Positions 45,578 through 54,021 of a stretch of DNA of 64,000 nucleotides are shown here, piece after piece. Under the pieces are notes generated by a model. That model did not search any database. It was given only the letters and a program-made list of their open reading frames with translations, and was not told the origin of the DNA. Positions within the stretch are counted from its first letter, which is position 1. The number at the start of each line of letters is the position of its first letter. Location of the stretch: assembly GCF_002741015.1 (NCBI RefSeq), contig NZ_CP016616.1, forward strand, positions 851,501-915,500, read 5' to 3'. The stretch comes from Microvirga ossetica. GTDB lineage: Bacteria > Pseudomonadota > Alphaproteobacteria > Rhizobiales > Beijerinckiaceae. The position numbers were made by a program, and so were the translations under genes.

Positions 45578-46918
45578 TTAAGCCGCCTGCCCCGCCAGCC
45601 GCGCCCTCGCCCGCTCGGGGCCGATCAGCGGCAGCAGCGCGCCCAGCTCCGGACCGTGGTCGAGCCCGGTGAGCGCGAGACGCAGGGGCATGAACAGGGC
45701 CTTGCCCTTGACGCCGGTGGCGGCCTTCACCGTCTCGGTCCAGGCTTTCCAGGTGGTGCCGTCCCAGGGGGCCGCCGGCAGAGCGCCTGTCGCGGCCTCG
45801 ATGAAGGCCTTGTCCTCGATCACGGGCGTCACCGGACCGCGCACGACCTTGGCCCATTCGGCCGCGTCACGAAGCTTGGTCAGATTGCCGCGCACCGAAT
45901 TCCAGAACGCTTCGCCCTCATCCGCATCGAGCTGGGCGAGCCGCTCGCGGGCGGCGTCATAGGGCATCTCATGGATGAGGCGGGCATTGAGATGATCGAG
46001 CTCGCTCTCGTCGAACTTCGCCGGAGCGCGGGAGATGTGGGAGAAATCGATCAGGCGGGCGAGTTCGTCGAGGTCCGCCACCGGCCGCACGGCCTCCGCC
46101 GAGCCGACGAGCACCGCCAATGAGGCGACCGCCTGCGGCTCGAGCCCGGCCTCGCGCAGACCTTTGATCGAGAGATGGCCGAGGCGCTTCGACAGGCCCT
46201 CGCCGCTTGCGGTGATCAGCAGGCTGTGATGCGCGAAGGTTGGGGCATCCGCACCGAGCGCCTCGAAGATCTGGATCTGCACCGCCGTGTTGGTGACATG
46301 ATCCTCGCCGCGGATCACATGGGTGATGTTGAGCTCGATATCGTCCACCACGGACGGCAGCGTGTAGAGATAAGTCGCGTCCTCGCGCACCAGCACCGGA
46401 TCGGAAAGCGAGCTGCAGTCCACGTGGCAATGACCGCGCACGAGGTCTTCCCAGGCGACGTTCGTCGGGTCGAGACGGAAGCGCCAATGGGGCCTGCGCC
46501 CGTCCTTCTCGAGCGCCTTGCGCTCCTCGTCGGTGAGCTTGAGGGCCGCCCGGTCGTAGATCGGCGGCAGGCCGCGGGCGAGCTGGCGCTTGCGGCGGAA
46601 TTCCAGCTCCTCGGGCGTCTCGTAGCAGGGATAGAGCCGGCCGACCGCCTTCAGCCGCTCGGCAGCGGCATCGTAGAGCTCGAACCGGTCCGACTGGCGC
46701 AGGGTCACACCGGGCGGGATGCCGAGCCATTCCAGATCGGCCTCAATCGAATCCGCAAATTCCTTCTTCGACCGCGCCAGATCCGTATCGTCGAAGCGCA
46801 GGATGAAGGTGCCGCCCTCCCGGCGCGCATAGAGTGCGTTCAGCAGGGCGACGCGAGTGTTGCCGATATGGATATGCCCGGTCGGGGACGGGGCGAAGCG
46901 GACGATGGGCTTGGACAT
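45578..46918 (-). CDS. gltX: Glutamyl-tRNA synthetase
   Basis: A 446-residue class I synthetase. HIGH is seen in [19 protein letters not shown] and the KMSKS-equivalent in [13 protein letters not shown]. The connective domain and helical anticodon-binding C-terminus are of normal length for an alphaproteobacterial, GltX2-like form. In alphaproteobacteria such enzymes may charge tRNA-Glu and also tRNA-Gln for the transamidation pathway; which one cannot be told here. Bounded on both sides by C-type repeats. Oriented convergently with the ABC-2 exporter genes. Confidence 0.93.
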   Translation of the reverse strand: MSKPIVRFAPSPTGHIHIGNTRVALLNALYARREGGTFILRFDDTDLARSKKEFADSIEADLEWLGIPPGVTLRQSDRFELYDAAAERLKAVGRLYPCYETPEELEFRRKRQLARGLPPIYDRAALKLTDEERKALEKDGRRPHWRFRLDPTNVAWEDLVRGHCHVDCSSLSDPVLVREDATYLYTLPSVVDDIELNITHVIRGEDHVTNTAVQIQIFEALGADAPTFAHHSLLITASGEGLSKRLGHLSIKGLREAGLEPQAVASLAVLVGSAEAVRPVADLDELARLIDFSHISRAPAKFDESELDHLNARLIHEMPYDAARERLAQLDADEGEAFWNSVRGNLTKLRDAAEWAKVVRGPVTPVIEDKAFIEAATGALPAAPWDGTTWKAWTETVKAATGVKGKALFMPLRLALTGLDHGPELGALLPLIGPERARARLAGQAA

Positions 46919-46987
46919 GCAGATGCTATGGCGAAGGGAGCCCGGCCGCGCAAGGGGTGACGAGCGTTTGACAGTGCTCGAACCTTA

Positions 46988-47094
46988 TCCTCTCCCACTT
47001 GCGGGGAGGGCTAGGGTGGGGGTGTTGGCGCGGAACTGGACCAGCGTGACGCTTACACCCCCACCTCCAACTCCTCCCCACAAGGGGGAGGAGA
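46988..47094. repeat. Inverted pair of family C repeats (second copy)
   Basis: CTCTCCCACTTGCGGGGAGGG with TAGGGTGGGGGT, then CACCCCCACCT and CTCCTCCCCACAAGGGGGAGG inverted. Same design as 45404-45564 but a shorter spacer. Lies between nadE and gltX, which run in the same direction. Confidence 0.8.
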
Positions 47095-47107
47095 GTTCGG
47101 GCACGCC

Positions 47108-48841
47108 TCACACGTCCACCGCCCCGGTGCGCGGCTTGCCGATCGCGCGCTCCAGTGCCTCGTCCTTCCGGTGCGTCTCCAGGCCCTGATCACGGTAGCG
47201 GTTGACGATAGGGTAGCGGCGGTCGCGGCCGAAATTCTTGCGCGTGACCTTCACGCCGGGCGCCGCCTGGCGGCGCTTGTATTCGGCGATGGAGAGCAGG
47301 CGCTCCACCTTCTTCACCACCTCAAGGTCATAGCCCTTCGCGACGATCTCGGAGACGCGCAGCTCCTGCTCCACGAGGCCGCGCAGGATCTCGTCGAGAT
47401 CCTCGTAAGGAGGCAGGGAATCCTGGTCCTTCTGGTTTTCGCGCAGCTCGGCGGTGGGTGCCTTGGTGAGGATGTTCTCGGGGATGACGATGCCGTCCGG
47501 GCCCAAGGCGCCCTTCGGCTTCCAGCGGTTGCGCAGGGCCGAAATGCGGTAGACCTCCATCTTGTAGAGGTCCTTGATCGGGTTAAAGCCGCCGTTCATG
47601 TCGCCGTAGATGGTGGCATAGCCCACGGACATTTCCGACTTGTTGCCGGTGGTCACCACCATGGCGCCGAACTTGTTCGAGATCGCCATGAGGATCGTGC
47701 CGCGGGCGCGGCTTTGGAGGTTCTCCTCCGTGATGTCTCGCTCCCGCCCCTGGAAGAGCGGCTGCAGCGCCGCCTCGAAGCCCTCCACGGGCTCCACGAT
47801 CGGCAGGATGTCGTAGCGCACGCCGAGCGCCTTGGCGCATTCCTCGGCATCCTTGAGCGACTCGCCGGAGGTGTAGCGGAAGGGCAGCATCACGCAATGG
47901 ACACGCTCGGCGCCCAGCGCATCCACCGCCATGGCGGCGCAGATGGCGGAATCGATGCCGCCGGAGAGGCCGAGCACCACGCCCGGGAAGCGGTTCTTGT
48001 CCACGTAGTCGCGCAGGCCGAGGACGCAGGCGGCATAATCGGCCTCCTCGCCCTCCTCCACCGTGTCGATGGGCGCCTCGCGGCAGGCCCAGCCGTCCTC
48101 GCCCTTCTCCCAGGTTGTGAGCGCGACGACCTCCTCGTTGGCGGGCAGCTGGCAGGCGAGCGAGCAATCGGCGTTGAGCACGAAGGAGGCGCCGTCGAAG
48201 ACCAGCTCGTCCTGGCCGCCGATCTGGTTGAGATAGACCAGCGGAAGCCCGCTCTCCGTCACGCGCGCCGCCGCGATGTTGAACCGCTCCTCGGTCTTGC
48301 CGCGCCAATAGGGCGAGCCGTTGGGCACGAGCAGCATCTCGGCGCCCGTCTCGGCAAGGCACTCGACCACATCGCCGGTCCAGATGTCCTCGCAGATCGG
48401 AAGGCCTAAGCGGATGCCGCGGAAATTCACCGGCCCGGGCAAAGGTCCGGCCGCGAAATTGCGCTTCTCGTCGAAGACGCCGTAATTGGGCAGGTCGACC
48501 TTGAAGCGCACCGAAACGGAGCCGCCGTCGAGAAGCGCGTAGGCGTTGTAGAGCTCGCCCTCCTCCCGCCAGGGCAGCCCGATGAGCATGCCAGGTCCAC
48601 CATCGGCCGTCTCGCGAGCGAGGCGCTCGAGCGAGGCGCGGCAGGCATCCTGGAAGGCCGGTTTCAGCACGAGGTCCTCGGCCGGATAGCCCGCGAGGAA
48701 CTGCTCGGCGAACATCACGATGTCGGCGCCGAGCCGGGCCGCCTCCGCGCGGGCCTCGCGAGCCTTCTGCTCGTTGCCGGCTACGTCGCCGACGATGGGA
48801 TTGAGCTGAGCGAGAGCGATCTTGAGAATGTTCTGAGCCAT
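47108..48841 (-). CDS. nadE: Glutamine-dependent NAD+ synthetase
   Basis: A 577-residue, two-domain NadE. The nitrilase-like amidase domain (about 1-260) starts ILKIALAQLNPIVGDVAGNE and has Glu in VMFAEQFLAGYP, Lys in RFKVDLPNYG and Cys in GLPICEDIWTG. The synthetase domain has the PPi-loop GVVLGLSGGIDSAICAAM, plus NKSEMSVGYATIYGDMNGG, and PPYEDLDEIL. The ATG at 48841 is the correct start; the open frame upstream is not conserved. It forms the last step of NAD synthesis, amidating deamido-NAD with glutamine. Confidence 0.95.
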   Translation of the reverse strand: MAQNILKIALAQLNPIVGDVAGNEQKAREARAEAARLGADIVMFAEQFLAGYPAEDLVLKPAFQDACRASLERLARETADGGPGMLIGLPWREEGELYNAYALLDGGSVSVRFKVDLPNYGVFDEKRNFAAGPLPGPVNFRGIRLGLPICEDIWTGDVVECLAETGAEMLLVPNGSPYWRGKTEERFNIAAARVTESGLPLVYLNQIGGQDELVFDGASFVLNADCSLACQLPANEEVVALTTWEKGEDGWACREAPIDTVEEGEEADYAACVLGLRDYVDKNRFPGVVLGLSGGIDSAICAAMAVDALGAERVHCVMLPFRYTSGESLKDAEECAKALGVRYDILPIVEPVEGFEAALQPLFQGRERDITEENLQSRARGTILMAISNKFGAMVVTTGNKSEMSVGYATIYGDMNGGFNPIKDLYKMEVYRISALRNRWKPKGALGPDGIVIPENILTKAPTAELRENQKDQDSLPPYEDLDEILRGLVEQELRVSEIVAKGYDLEVVKKVERLLSIAEYKRRQAAPGVKVTRKNFGRDRRYPIVNRYRDQGLETHRKDEALERAIGKPRTGAVDV

Positions 48842-48949
48842 GTATCGGGATTTAGCGCGCAGATCCCTGCTCAGCAATGAGGCCTGCGACCTTTCCCCGA
48901 GACCTTTCCAGGGTCGCGACAAGGAATTTTTCAAAGCTCAAGCTTTGTG

Positions 48950-48974
48950 GGAACCCGCAACAGTTCAGTTCGTT
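48950..48974 (+). promoter_or_regulatory. EcfG-type general-stress promoter
   Basis: GGAAC (48950-48954), 16-base spacer, CGTT (48971-48974). Exact EcfG consensus, 31 bases before the ATG at 49005 of a 27-residue membrane peptide. Confidence 0.75.
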
Positions 48975-49004
48975 GTTCCTGCACAAATTACATGGGAGAC
49001 TGAC

Positions 49005-49088
49005 ATGATGAAAGGTGGCCTGCTCTGGCTCATCGGCATTCCGCTGCCGATCATTCTTATTCTTTTCTTCATGGGCTATCTGAGCTGA
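49005..49088 (+). CDS. 27-residue single-span membrane microprotein
   Basis: A very short frame, MMKGGLLWLIGIPLPI then ILILFFMGYLS, that is essentially one transmembrane helix. GGGAGA at 48994 is correctly placed. A consensus EcfG promoter lies just upstream and a strong terminator follows, so it is a one-gene transcript expected to respond to general stress. I recall similar 26-27-residue sequences in other Hyphomicrobiales but cannot name a family. Second ATG at 49008 also fits. Confidence 0.65.
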   Translation: MMKGGLLWLIGIPLPIILILFFMGYLS

Positions 49089-49123
49089 CGACTAAATTCA
49101 GTAGAGTAGCGTATGCGTAAAAC

Positions 49124-49150
49124 AAAAGGGGCGCCATCGGCGCCCCTTTT
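49124..49150. terminator. Bidirectional rho-independent terminator
   Basis: AAAAGGGGCGCC, loop, GGCGCCCCTTTT; ends transcription of the microprotein gene (+) and of the DAHP synthase gene (-). Confidence 0.9.
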
Positions 49151-49169
49151 GCTTAGTCTGCCCAGTCGT

Positions 49170-50555
49170 TTACTCCGCCGCGAGGGCGGCCGGTTGTTCC
49201 CTTGACTGGCGCTCGCGCTTGATCAGCTCCGAGGTCAGGAAGGCGATTTCCAGCGCCTGCTCCGCGTTGAGGCGCGGATCGCAATAGGTGTGGTAGCGGT
49301 CGCGCAGATCCGCATCGGTGAGCGCACGGGCGCCGCCGGTGCATTCCGTTACGTTCTTGCCGGTCATCTCCAGATGGATGCCGCCCGCATGCGTGCCTTC
49401 CGCCTGGTGGATCGCGAAGAAGTCCTGCACCTCGCCCATGACCCGCTCGAACGGCCGGGTCTTGTAGCCCGAGGCCGCCTTGATGGTGTTGCCGTGCATC
49501 GGATCGCAGGACCAGACCACCGTGCGCCCCTCCTTCTGAACCGCCCGGATGAGGCCCGGCAGGTGATCGCCCACCTTGTCGGCGCCGAAGCGGCAGATCA
49601 GGGTGAGGCGTCCGGCCTCGTCCTCGGGGTTGAGGGCATCGATGAGCTTGAGGAGCCCATCGGGCGACATCGACGGACCGCATTTGAGCCCGATCGGATT
49701 CTTGATGCCGCGCATGTATTCCACGTGGGCATGGTCGGGCTGACGGGTGCGGTCGCCGATCCAGAGCATGTGGCCGGAGGTGGCGTACCAGTCGCCGGTC
49801 GTGGAATCGACCCGGGTCATGGCCTCCTCGTAGCCGAGCAGCAGCGCCTCGTGGCTGGTGTAGAAATCGGTCGAGCGCATCTCGGGATGCGTCTCTGGAT
49901 CGATGCCGATGGCCCGCATGAAGTTCAGGCTCTCGGTGATCCGCTCGGCGAGCTCGGTGTAGCGCGAGGATTGCGGCGAATCTTTCACGAAGCCGAGCAT
50001 CCAGCGATGCGCATTCTCGAGATTGGCGTAGCCGCCGGTGGCGAAGGCGCGGATCAGGTTGAGCGTCGCCGCCGACTGGCGGTAGGCCATGAGCTGGCGG
50101 CGCGGATCGGGCGTGCGGGCCTCGGGCGTGAAGGCGATGTCGCTGATAATGTCGCCGCGGTAGCTCGGCAGTTCGACGCCGTCGATGGTCTCGGTCGGAG
50201 CCGAGCGCGGCTTGGCGAACTGGCCGGCGACGCGGCCGACCTTCACCACCGGCGAACCGCCGGCATAGGTGAGCACCACCGCCATCTGGAGGAAGAGACG
50301 GAAGAAATCGCGGATGTTGTCCGCCGAATGCTCGGCGAAGCTCTCGGCGCAGTCGCCGCCCTGGAGCAGGAAGGCCTCGCCCTTGGCGACCTTGGCCAGG
50401 GTGCGCTTCAGCTTGCGGGCTTCGCCCGCAAACACCAGCGGGGGAAAGCCGGCGAGCTGCTGCTCGACGCTCTCAAGCGCCTCAAGGTCCGGAAAGGCCG
50501 GAACCTGCTGGATCGGCCTGTTTCTCCAGCTGTCGGGCGTCCACCGCTCGCTCAT
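49170..50555 (-). CDS. aroG: Class II 3-deoxy-7-phosphoheptulonate (DAHP) synthase
   Basis: A 461-residue class II (plant/AroA-II type) DAHP synthase, condensing PEP and erythrose-4-phosphate as the first step of the shikimate pathway. Key parts: [14 protein letters not shown] with the metal Cys, [30 protein letters not shown] and [15 protein letters not shown] with metal and substrate residues, then [22 protein letters not shown]. Start [11 protein letters not shown] gives normal length. Feedback regulation is not evident. A strong bidirectional terminator follows. Confidence 0.95.
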   Translation of the reverse strand: MSERWTPDSWRNRPIQQVPAFPDLEALESVEQQLAGFPPLVFAGEARKLKRTLAKVAKGEAFLLQGGDCAESFAEHSADNIRDFFRLFLQMAVVLTYAGGSPVVKVGRVAGQFAKPRSAPTETIDGVELPSYRGDIISDIAFTPEARTPDPRRQLMAYRQSAATLNLIRAFATGGYANLENAHRWMLGFVKDSPQSSRYTELAERITESLNFMRAIGIDPETHPEMRSTDFYTSHEALLLGYEEAMTRVDSTTGDWYATSGHMLWIGDRTRQPDHAHVEYMRGIKNPIGLKCGPSMSPDGLLKLIDALNPEDEAGRLTLICRFGADKVGDHLPGLIRAVQKEGRTVVWSCDPMHGNTIKAASGYKTRPFERVMGEVQDFFAIHQAEGTHAGGIHLEMTGKNVTECTGGARALTDADLRDRYHTYCDPRLNAEQALEIAFLTSELIKRERQSREQPAALAAE

Positions 50556-50767
50556 GACACTAACCCCCGCGTCCTTTCTTCAATGCTCATCGTGCGCCGC
50601 AACAAGCGGCATGAACCGGCACCTATACACGACATATTCAAAAAGGCGAGTGTCGAAAGGCCGCGACCTGGAGACGATCCCTTCAGGCGGCTCAAGGCCG
50701 AGTTTCAACATTTTCCTGAGAAATTGAGCAAGGTGTTGAAACGGGAAACTCGAATCTGGAGGAGAAC

Positions 50768-50881
50768 TCAACGCGCGGGACGCTTACGGCTTGCGCGCCT
50801 GGACATCCAAAGGGCACCAAACCCCATCGCCACGGCGATGACCGGGATACCGAAGTAGGCATAGGCTTCCAGGAGCGTCAT
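50768..50881 (-). CDS. 37-residue membrane microprotein next to gor
   Basis: A frame that begins three bases after the gor stop codon (TAA-gcc-ATG) and reads MTLLEAYAYFGIPVIAVAMG, FGALWMSRRASRKRPAR. It is one hydrophobic helix with a strongly basic C-terminus, so a positive-inside membrane anchor. A ribosome site (GGTGGGA) lies in the end of gor, suggesting translational coupling. I recognise no family. Its position argues for coexpression with glutathione reductase, though a function in redox control is not shown. Confidence 0.5.
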   Translation of the reverse strand: MTLLEAYAYFGIPVIAVAMGFGALWMSRRASRKRPAR

Positions 50882-50884
50882 GGC

Positions 50885-52270
50885 TTATCCCACCGCCACC
50901 GGCTTCTTGACCACCACGGGCATGCGCATGGTCACCAGCTCTTCCGCTGCCGTTGGGTGAACTGCGACGGTGCGGTCGAAATCGGCCTTGGTGGCGCCCA
51001 TGGTAACGGAGATGCCTGCGAGCTGGATCATCTCGCCTGCGTCGTGGCCCATGACGTGCACGCCGCGCACCTTGTCGGTGGCCTTCTCGACGATGAGCTT
51101 CATGAAGACCCGGTCCTTGCCGCCCGAAAGCGTCGCCTTCATGGGCCGGAAGGCGGTCTTATAGACGTCGATCTCGCCATAGATCGCCCGCGCCGCAGCC
51201 TCGCCGCACCCGATCACGCCGATCTCCGGCGTCGAGAAAACGGCGGTGGGGATGAGGTCATGGTCGACGATCGTCGGCTTGCCGCCGAAGACCGTATCCG
51301 CGAAGGCGTGACCCTCGCGGATGGCGATGGGGGTCAGGTTGGCCCGGTTGGTGACGTCGCCCACGGCATAGATCGAGGGGGTGAGGGTCTGGGAATAGCC
51401 GTCCACGGGAATGGCGCCGACCTCGTCGACGGTGATGCCTGCATTCTCAAGTCCTAGTCCCTTGGTGTTGGGCCGTCGTCCGGTGGCGACGAGAACCTGG
51501 TCCACCGTGAGAACCGAACCGTCCGACAGGCTCGCCGCGATGCCGTCGGCGGTCTTCTCCAGGCTCGTGAGCGTCCTGCCGAGGGCGAGCTTGATGCCGC
51601 GCTGGGCATAGGCTTCGCCGAGAGCATCGCGCACATCCTCGTCGAAGCCGCGCAGGAGCTTCTCGCCGCGGTGCAGAAGCGTGACCTCGCTGCCGAGCCC
51701 GGCGAACACGCCGGCGAACTCGACGGCGATATAGCCGCCGCCGACCACCAGAATGCGCTTCGGCAGGGTTTCGAGATGGAAGACCTCGTTCGAGGTGATG
51801 CCGAGCTCGCCGCCGGGAATGACCGGCTCCAGGGTCGGATGGGCACCCACTGCCACCAGGATGGTGCGGGCACGGATGCGGGCTCCCGACTTGAGGAGGT
51901 GGATCGTATGCGCGTCCTCGATCACGGCACGGCTGTCGACGACCTCGACGCCTGCCTTCTCGAGATTGGCCCGGTAGATGCCCTCGAGCCGGTCGATCTC
52001 CTTGTCCTTGTTGCGGATCAAGGTCGCCCAGTCGAAGCGGGTCTCGCCGAGGCTCCAGCCGAAGCCTTCCGCATCGTGGAAATCGTCGGCGAAGCGGCTG
52101 GCATAAACCAGCAGCTTCTTCGGCACGCAGCCGCGGATCACGCAGGTGCCGCCGACCCGATACTCTTCCGCCAGCATGACCTTCGCGCCGTATCCCGCCG
52201 CGATCCGCGCCGCACGCACGCCGCCGGAGCCGCCTCCGATCACAAAGAGGTCAACATCGAATGACGACAT
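50885..52270 (-). CDS. gor: Glutathione-disulfide reductase
   Basis: A 461-residue FAD-dependent reductase keeping glutathione reduced with NADPH. FAD site FVIGGGSGGVRAARIAAG; redox-active disulphide in GGTCVIRGCVPKK; NADPH site ILVVGGGYIAVEFAGVFAGLG; C-terminal catalytic His-Glu in TVAVHPTAAEELVTM. The ATG at 52270 (MSSFDVDLFVIGG) is the proper start. A 37-residue membrane peptide follows at once on the same strand. Confidence 0.95.
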   Translation of the reverse strand: MSSFDVDLFVIGGGSGGVRAARIAAGYGAKVMLAEEYRVGGTCVIRGCVPKKLLVYASRFADDFHDAEGFGWSLGETRFDWATLIRNKDKEIDRLEGIYRANLEKAGVEVVDSRAVIEDAHTIHLLKSGARIRARTILVAVGAHPTLEPVIPGGELGITSNEVFHLETLPKRILVVGGGYIAVEFAGVFAGLGSEVTLLHRGEKLLRGFDEDVRDALGEAYAQRGIKLALGRTLTSLEKTADGIAASLSDGSVLTVDQVLVATGRRPNTKGLGLENAGITVDEVGAIPVDGYSQTLTPSIYAVGDVTNRANLTPIAIREGHAFADTVFGGKPTIVDHDLIPTAVFSTPEIGVIGCGEAAARAIYGEIDVYKTAFRPMKATLSGGKDRVFMKLIVEKATDKVRGVHVMGHDAGEMIQLAGISVTMGATKADFDRTVAVHPTAAEELVTMRMPVVVKKPVAVG

Positions 52271-52466
52271 GGTGCGGTCTCCGCTCAATTCTTGTCTTAC
52301 AACCATTCATATAAGGACGGTTTCGGACGAAGTCGCCCGCCGGCCCTGCTTCGGGCACATGGCTGCCCGCCGTAAGGAGAAGCTCTTACGCGAAGGTTCA
52401 ACGGCGATAAAGAAGCAAGGCGCTTGCCGCTCTCCCGTTCCCTCTTTAGGTTCTGCCGCAGACGCT

Positions 52467-52487
52467 TTGACGTAGAGTTGGCGTCAA
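52467..52487. promoter_or_regulatory. Possible operator upstream of tctC
   Basis: TTGACG, nine bases, CGTCAA: a perfect six-base inverted repeat directly before the GGGAGG ribosome site of tctC. It could bind a regulator of the transporter. Confidence 0.35.
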
Positions 52488-52500
52488 GGGAGGAAACAGA

Positions 52501-53472
52501 ATGAGTCAGTTTCGCAAGAGTCTTTGGCGCAGCGCGATCGTTGCAGCGACCGTCGCAGGATTCGTGACATCGGCAGCAGCGCAGATGGAGCTGAAGATCA
52601 TGGCTCCTGCAGCGCCCGGCGGCGGCTGGGACCAGACGGCCCGCTCGATGCAGCAGGCCTTCACCCAGTCCGGCACCGCCAAGAGCGTGCAGGTCACGAA
52701 CGTTCCCGGCGCCGGCGGCTCCATCGGCATCGCCCAGCTCGTGAACAATTCCAAGGGCGACGGCAACCAACTCATGGTCATGGGCTACGTGATGGTCGGC
52801 GCTCTTCTCACCAACAACTCGCCGGTCACCCTCGCTCAGACGACGCCGATCGCGCGCCTGACGACGGAATACGAGGCGATCGTGGTGCCGGCCAACTCGC
52901 CGATCAAGAACGCCAAGGATCTCGCCGCGGCCATCAAGGCCGATCCGGCCAAGGTGACCTGGGCCGGCGGCTCCGCCGGCGGCGTCGACCACATCGCGGC
53001 TGCCCTCTTCGCCAAGGCTGCGGGCGCCGACCCGACCAAGATCAACTACATCCCGTTCTCCGGCGGCGGCGAGGCCCTGGCGGCTATCCTCGGCGGCAAG
53101 GTGACGGCGGGTATTTCGGGCTATGGCGAGTTCGAGAGCCAGGTGAAGGCGGGCAAGCTGCGCCTCATCGGCCTGACCTCGGCCACCAAGACGGCCAATG
53201 TGGACGTGCCCTCCATCAAGGAGCAGGGCATCGACCTCGAAATCGCCAACTGGCGTGCCGTCGTGGCCCCTCCCGGCATCTCCGCCGACCAGAAGAAGGC
53301 CCTGACGGAGGCGGTGGACAAGCTAGTGAAGTCGAAGGAGTGGCAGGAGATCCTGAAGGCCAAGGGCTGGGAAGATGCCTATGTCTCCGGCGACGCCTTC
53401 GCCAAGGTCCTTGCGGATGAGCAGTCGCGCACGAAAGAAGTGCTCACTGCGGTGGGGCTGGTGAAGTCCTAA
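52501..53472 (+). CDS. tctC: Tripartite tricarboxylate transporter binding protein
   Basis: A 323-residue periplasmic solute-binding protein of the TctC/Bug family. It carries a signal peptide (IVAATVAGFVTSAAAQ) and the family segments MAPAAPGGGWDQTARSMQQAF, NVPGAGGSIGIAQLVN, WAGGSAGGVDHIAAALFAKA and GGKVTAGISGYGEFESQVKAG. Ligands in this family are carboxylates such as citrate, but other organic acids and nicotinate-type ligands occur. SD GGGAGG precedes the ATG. The gene is followed by a strong stem-loop and then tctB and tctA. Confidence 0.93.
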   Translation: MSQFRKSLWRSAIVAATVAGFVTSAAAQMELKIMAPAAPGGGWDQTARSMQQAFTQSGTAKSVQVTNVPGAGGSIGIAQLVNNSKGDGNQLMVMGYVMVGALLTNNSPVTLAQTTPIARLTTEYEAIVVPANSPIKNAKDLAAAIKADPAKVTWAGGSAGGVDHIAAALFAKAAGADPTKINYIPFSGGGEALAAILGGKVTAGISGYGEFESQVKAGKLRLIGLTSATKTANVDVPSIKEQGIDLEIANWRAVVAPPGISADQKKALTEAVDKLVKSKEWQEILKAKGWEDAYVSGDAFAKVLADEQSRTKEVLTAVGLVKS

Positions 53473-53493
53473 ATTTCACGATAAAGCCGGTTG

Positions 53494-53528
53494 GAAGCGC
53501 CGCGTCCTCGAGCGCGGCGCTTCTTTTT
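53494..53528 (+). terminator. Hairpin terminator/attenuator between tctC and tctB
   Basis: GAAGCGCCGCG, eight-base loop, CGCGGCGCTTC, then TTTTTT. Located 22 bases after the tctC stop and 12 before the tctB start, so it likely lets the binding protein be made in excess over the membrane subunits. Confidence 0.8.
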
Positions 53529-53539
53529 TGGGATATTCC

Positions 53540-54013
53540 ATGAGCACATCTCCCCAACGGCGCCCCGACGTGGCGGGTCTCGTCATCGCCCTCATTCTTC
53601 TCGTCCTGGCCGCAATCGTCTGGTGGGACATGAGCAAGCTTCAGATCCTGTCGCCATACGACCTCGGCCCCAAGGTCATGCCCATCGTGGTCTCGGCATG
53701 CTTGGTGCTGCTTGCCATCGGCAACGCCATCGGCGCCTGGCGCGGCGATCTGCCCGCCCGCGACAGCCTCGACTGGACCCCGATCGTCCTGATCCTCGGC
53801 GGCCTCGCGGCCCTGATCATCCTGATCGCAGTCGGCGGCGGCTTCATGATCGGCACGGCCCTGCTGTTCGCGACGACCTCCACAGCCTTCGGACGCCGGG
53901 CCTTCGTGACCGATTTCATCATCGGCGCGGTGATGGCCGTCTTCATATATGTGCTCTTCGCCAAGCTCCTGACCCTGTCGCTCCCGGCAGGGCCGCTCGA
54001 GCGGCTTTTCTGA
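53540..54013 (+). CDS. tctB: Tripartite tricarboxylate transporter small membrane subunit
   Basis: A 157-residue, four-helix membrane protein of the TctB family: [20 protein letters not shown] (helix one), [38 protein letters not shown] and [16 protein letters not shown]. The start MSTSPQRRP (53540) is preferred over the ATG four codons upstream. It lies between tctC and tctA with eight bases to tctA. TctB pairs with TctA to form the membrane channel. Confidence 0.9.
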   Translation: MSTSPQRRPDVAGLVIALILLVLAAIVWWDMSKLQILSPYDLGPKVMPIVVSACLVLLAIGNAIGAWRGDLPARDSLDWTPIVLILGGLAALIILIAVGGGFMIGTALLFATTSTAFGRRAFVTDFIIGAVMAVFIYVLFAKLLTLSLPAGPLERLF

Positions 54014-54021
54014 GGCCCGCC

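Noticed and set aside
47171..48409. 412-residue frame antisense to nadE
   Set aside because: Covered by NadE with all motifs; the frame is a Leu/His/Val-rich shadow.
49290..50858. 522-residue frame antisense to the DAHP synthase gene
   Set aside because: Translation is rich in Arg, Gly, His and Asp without any motif; the opposite strand encodes a complete class II DAHP synthase. GC-rich codon structure opens such shadow frames.
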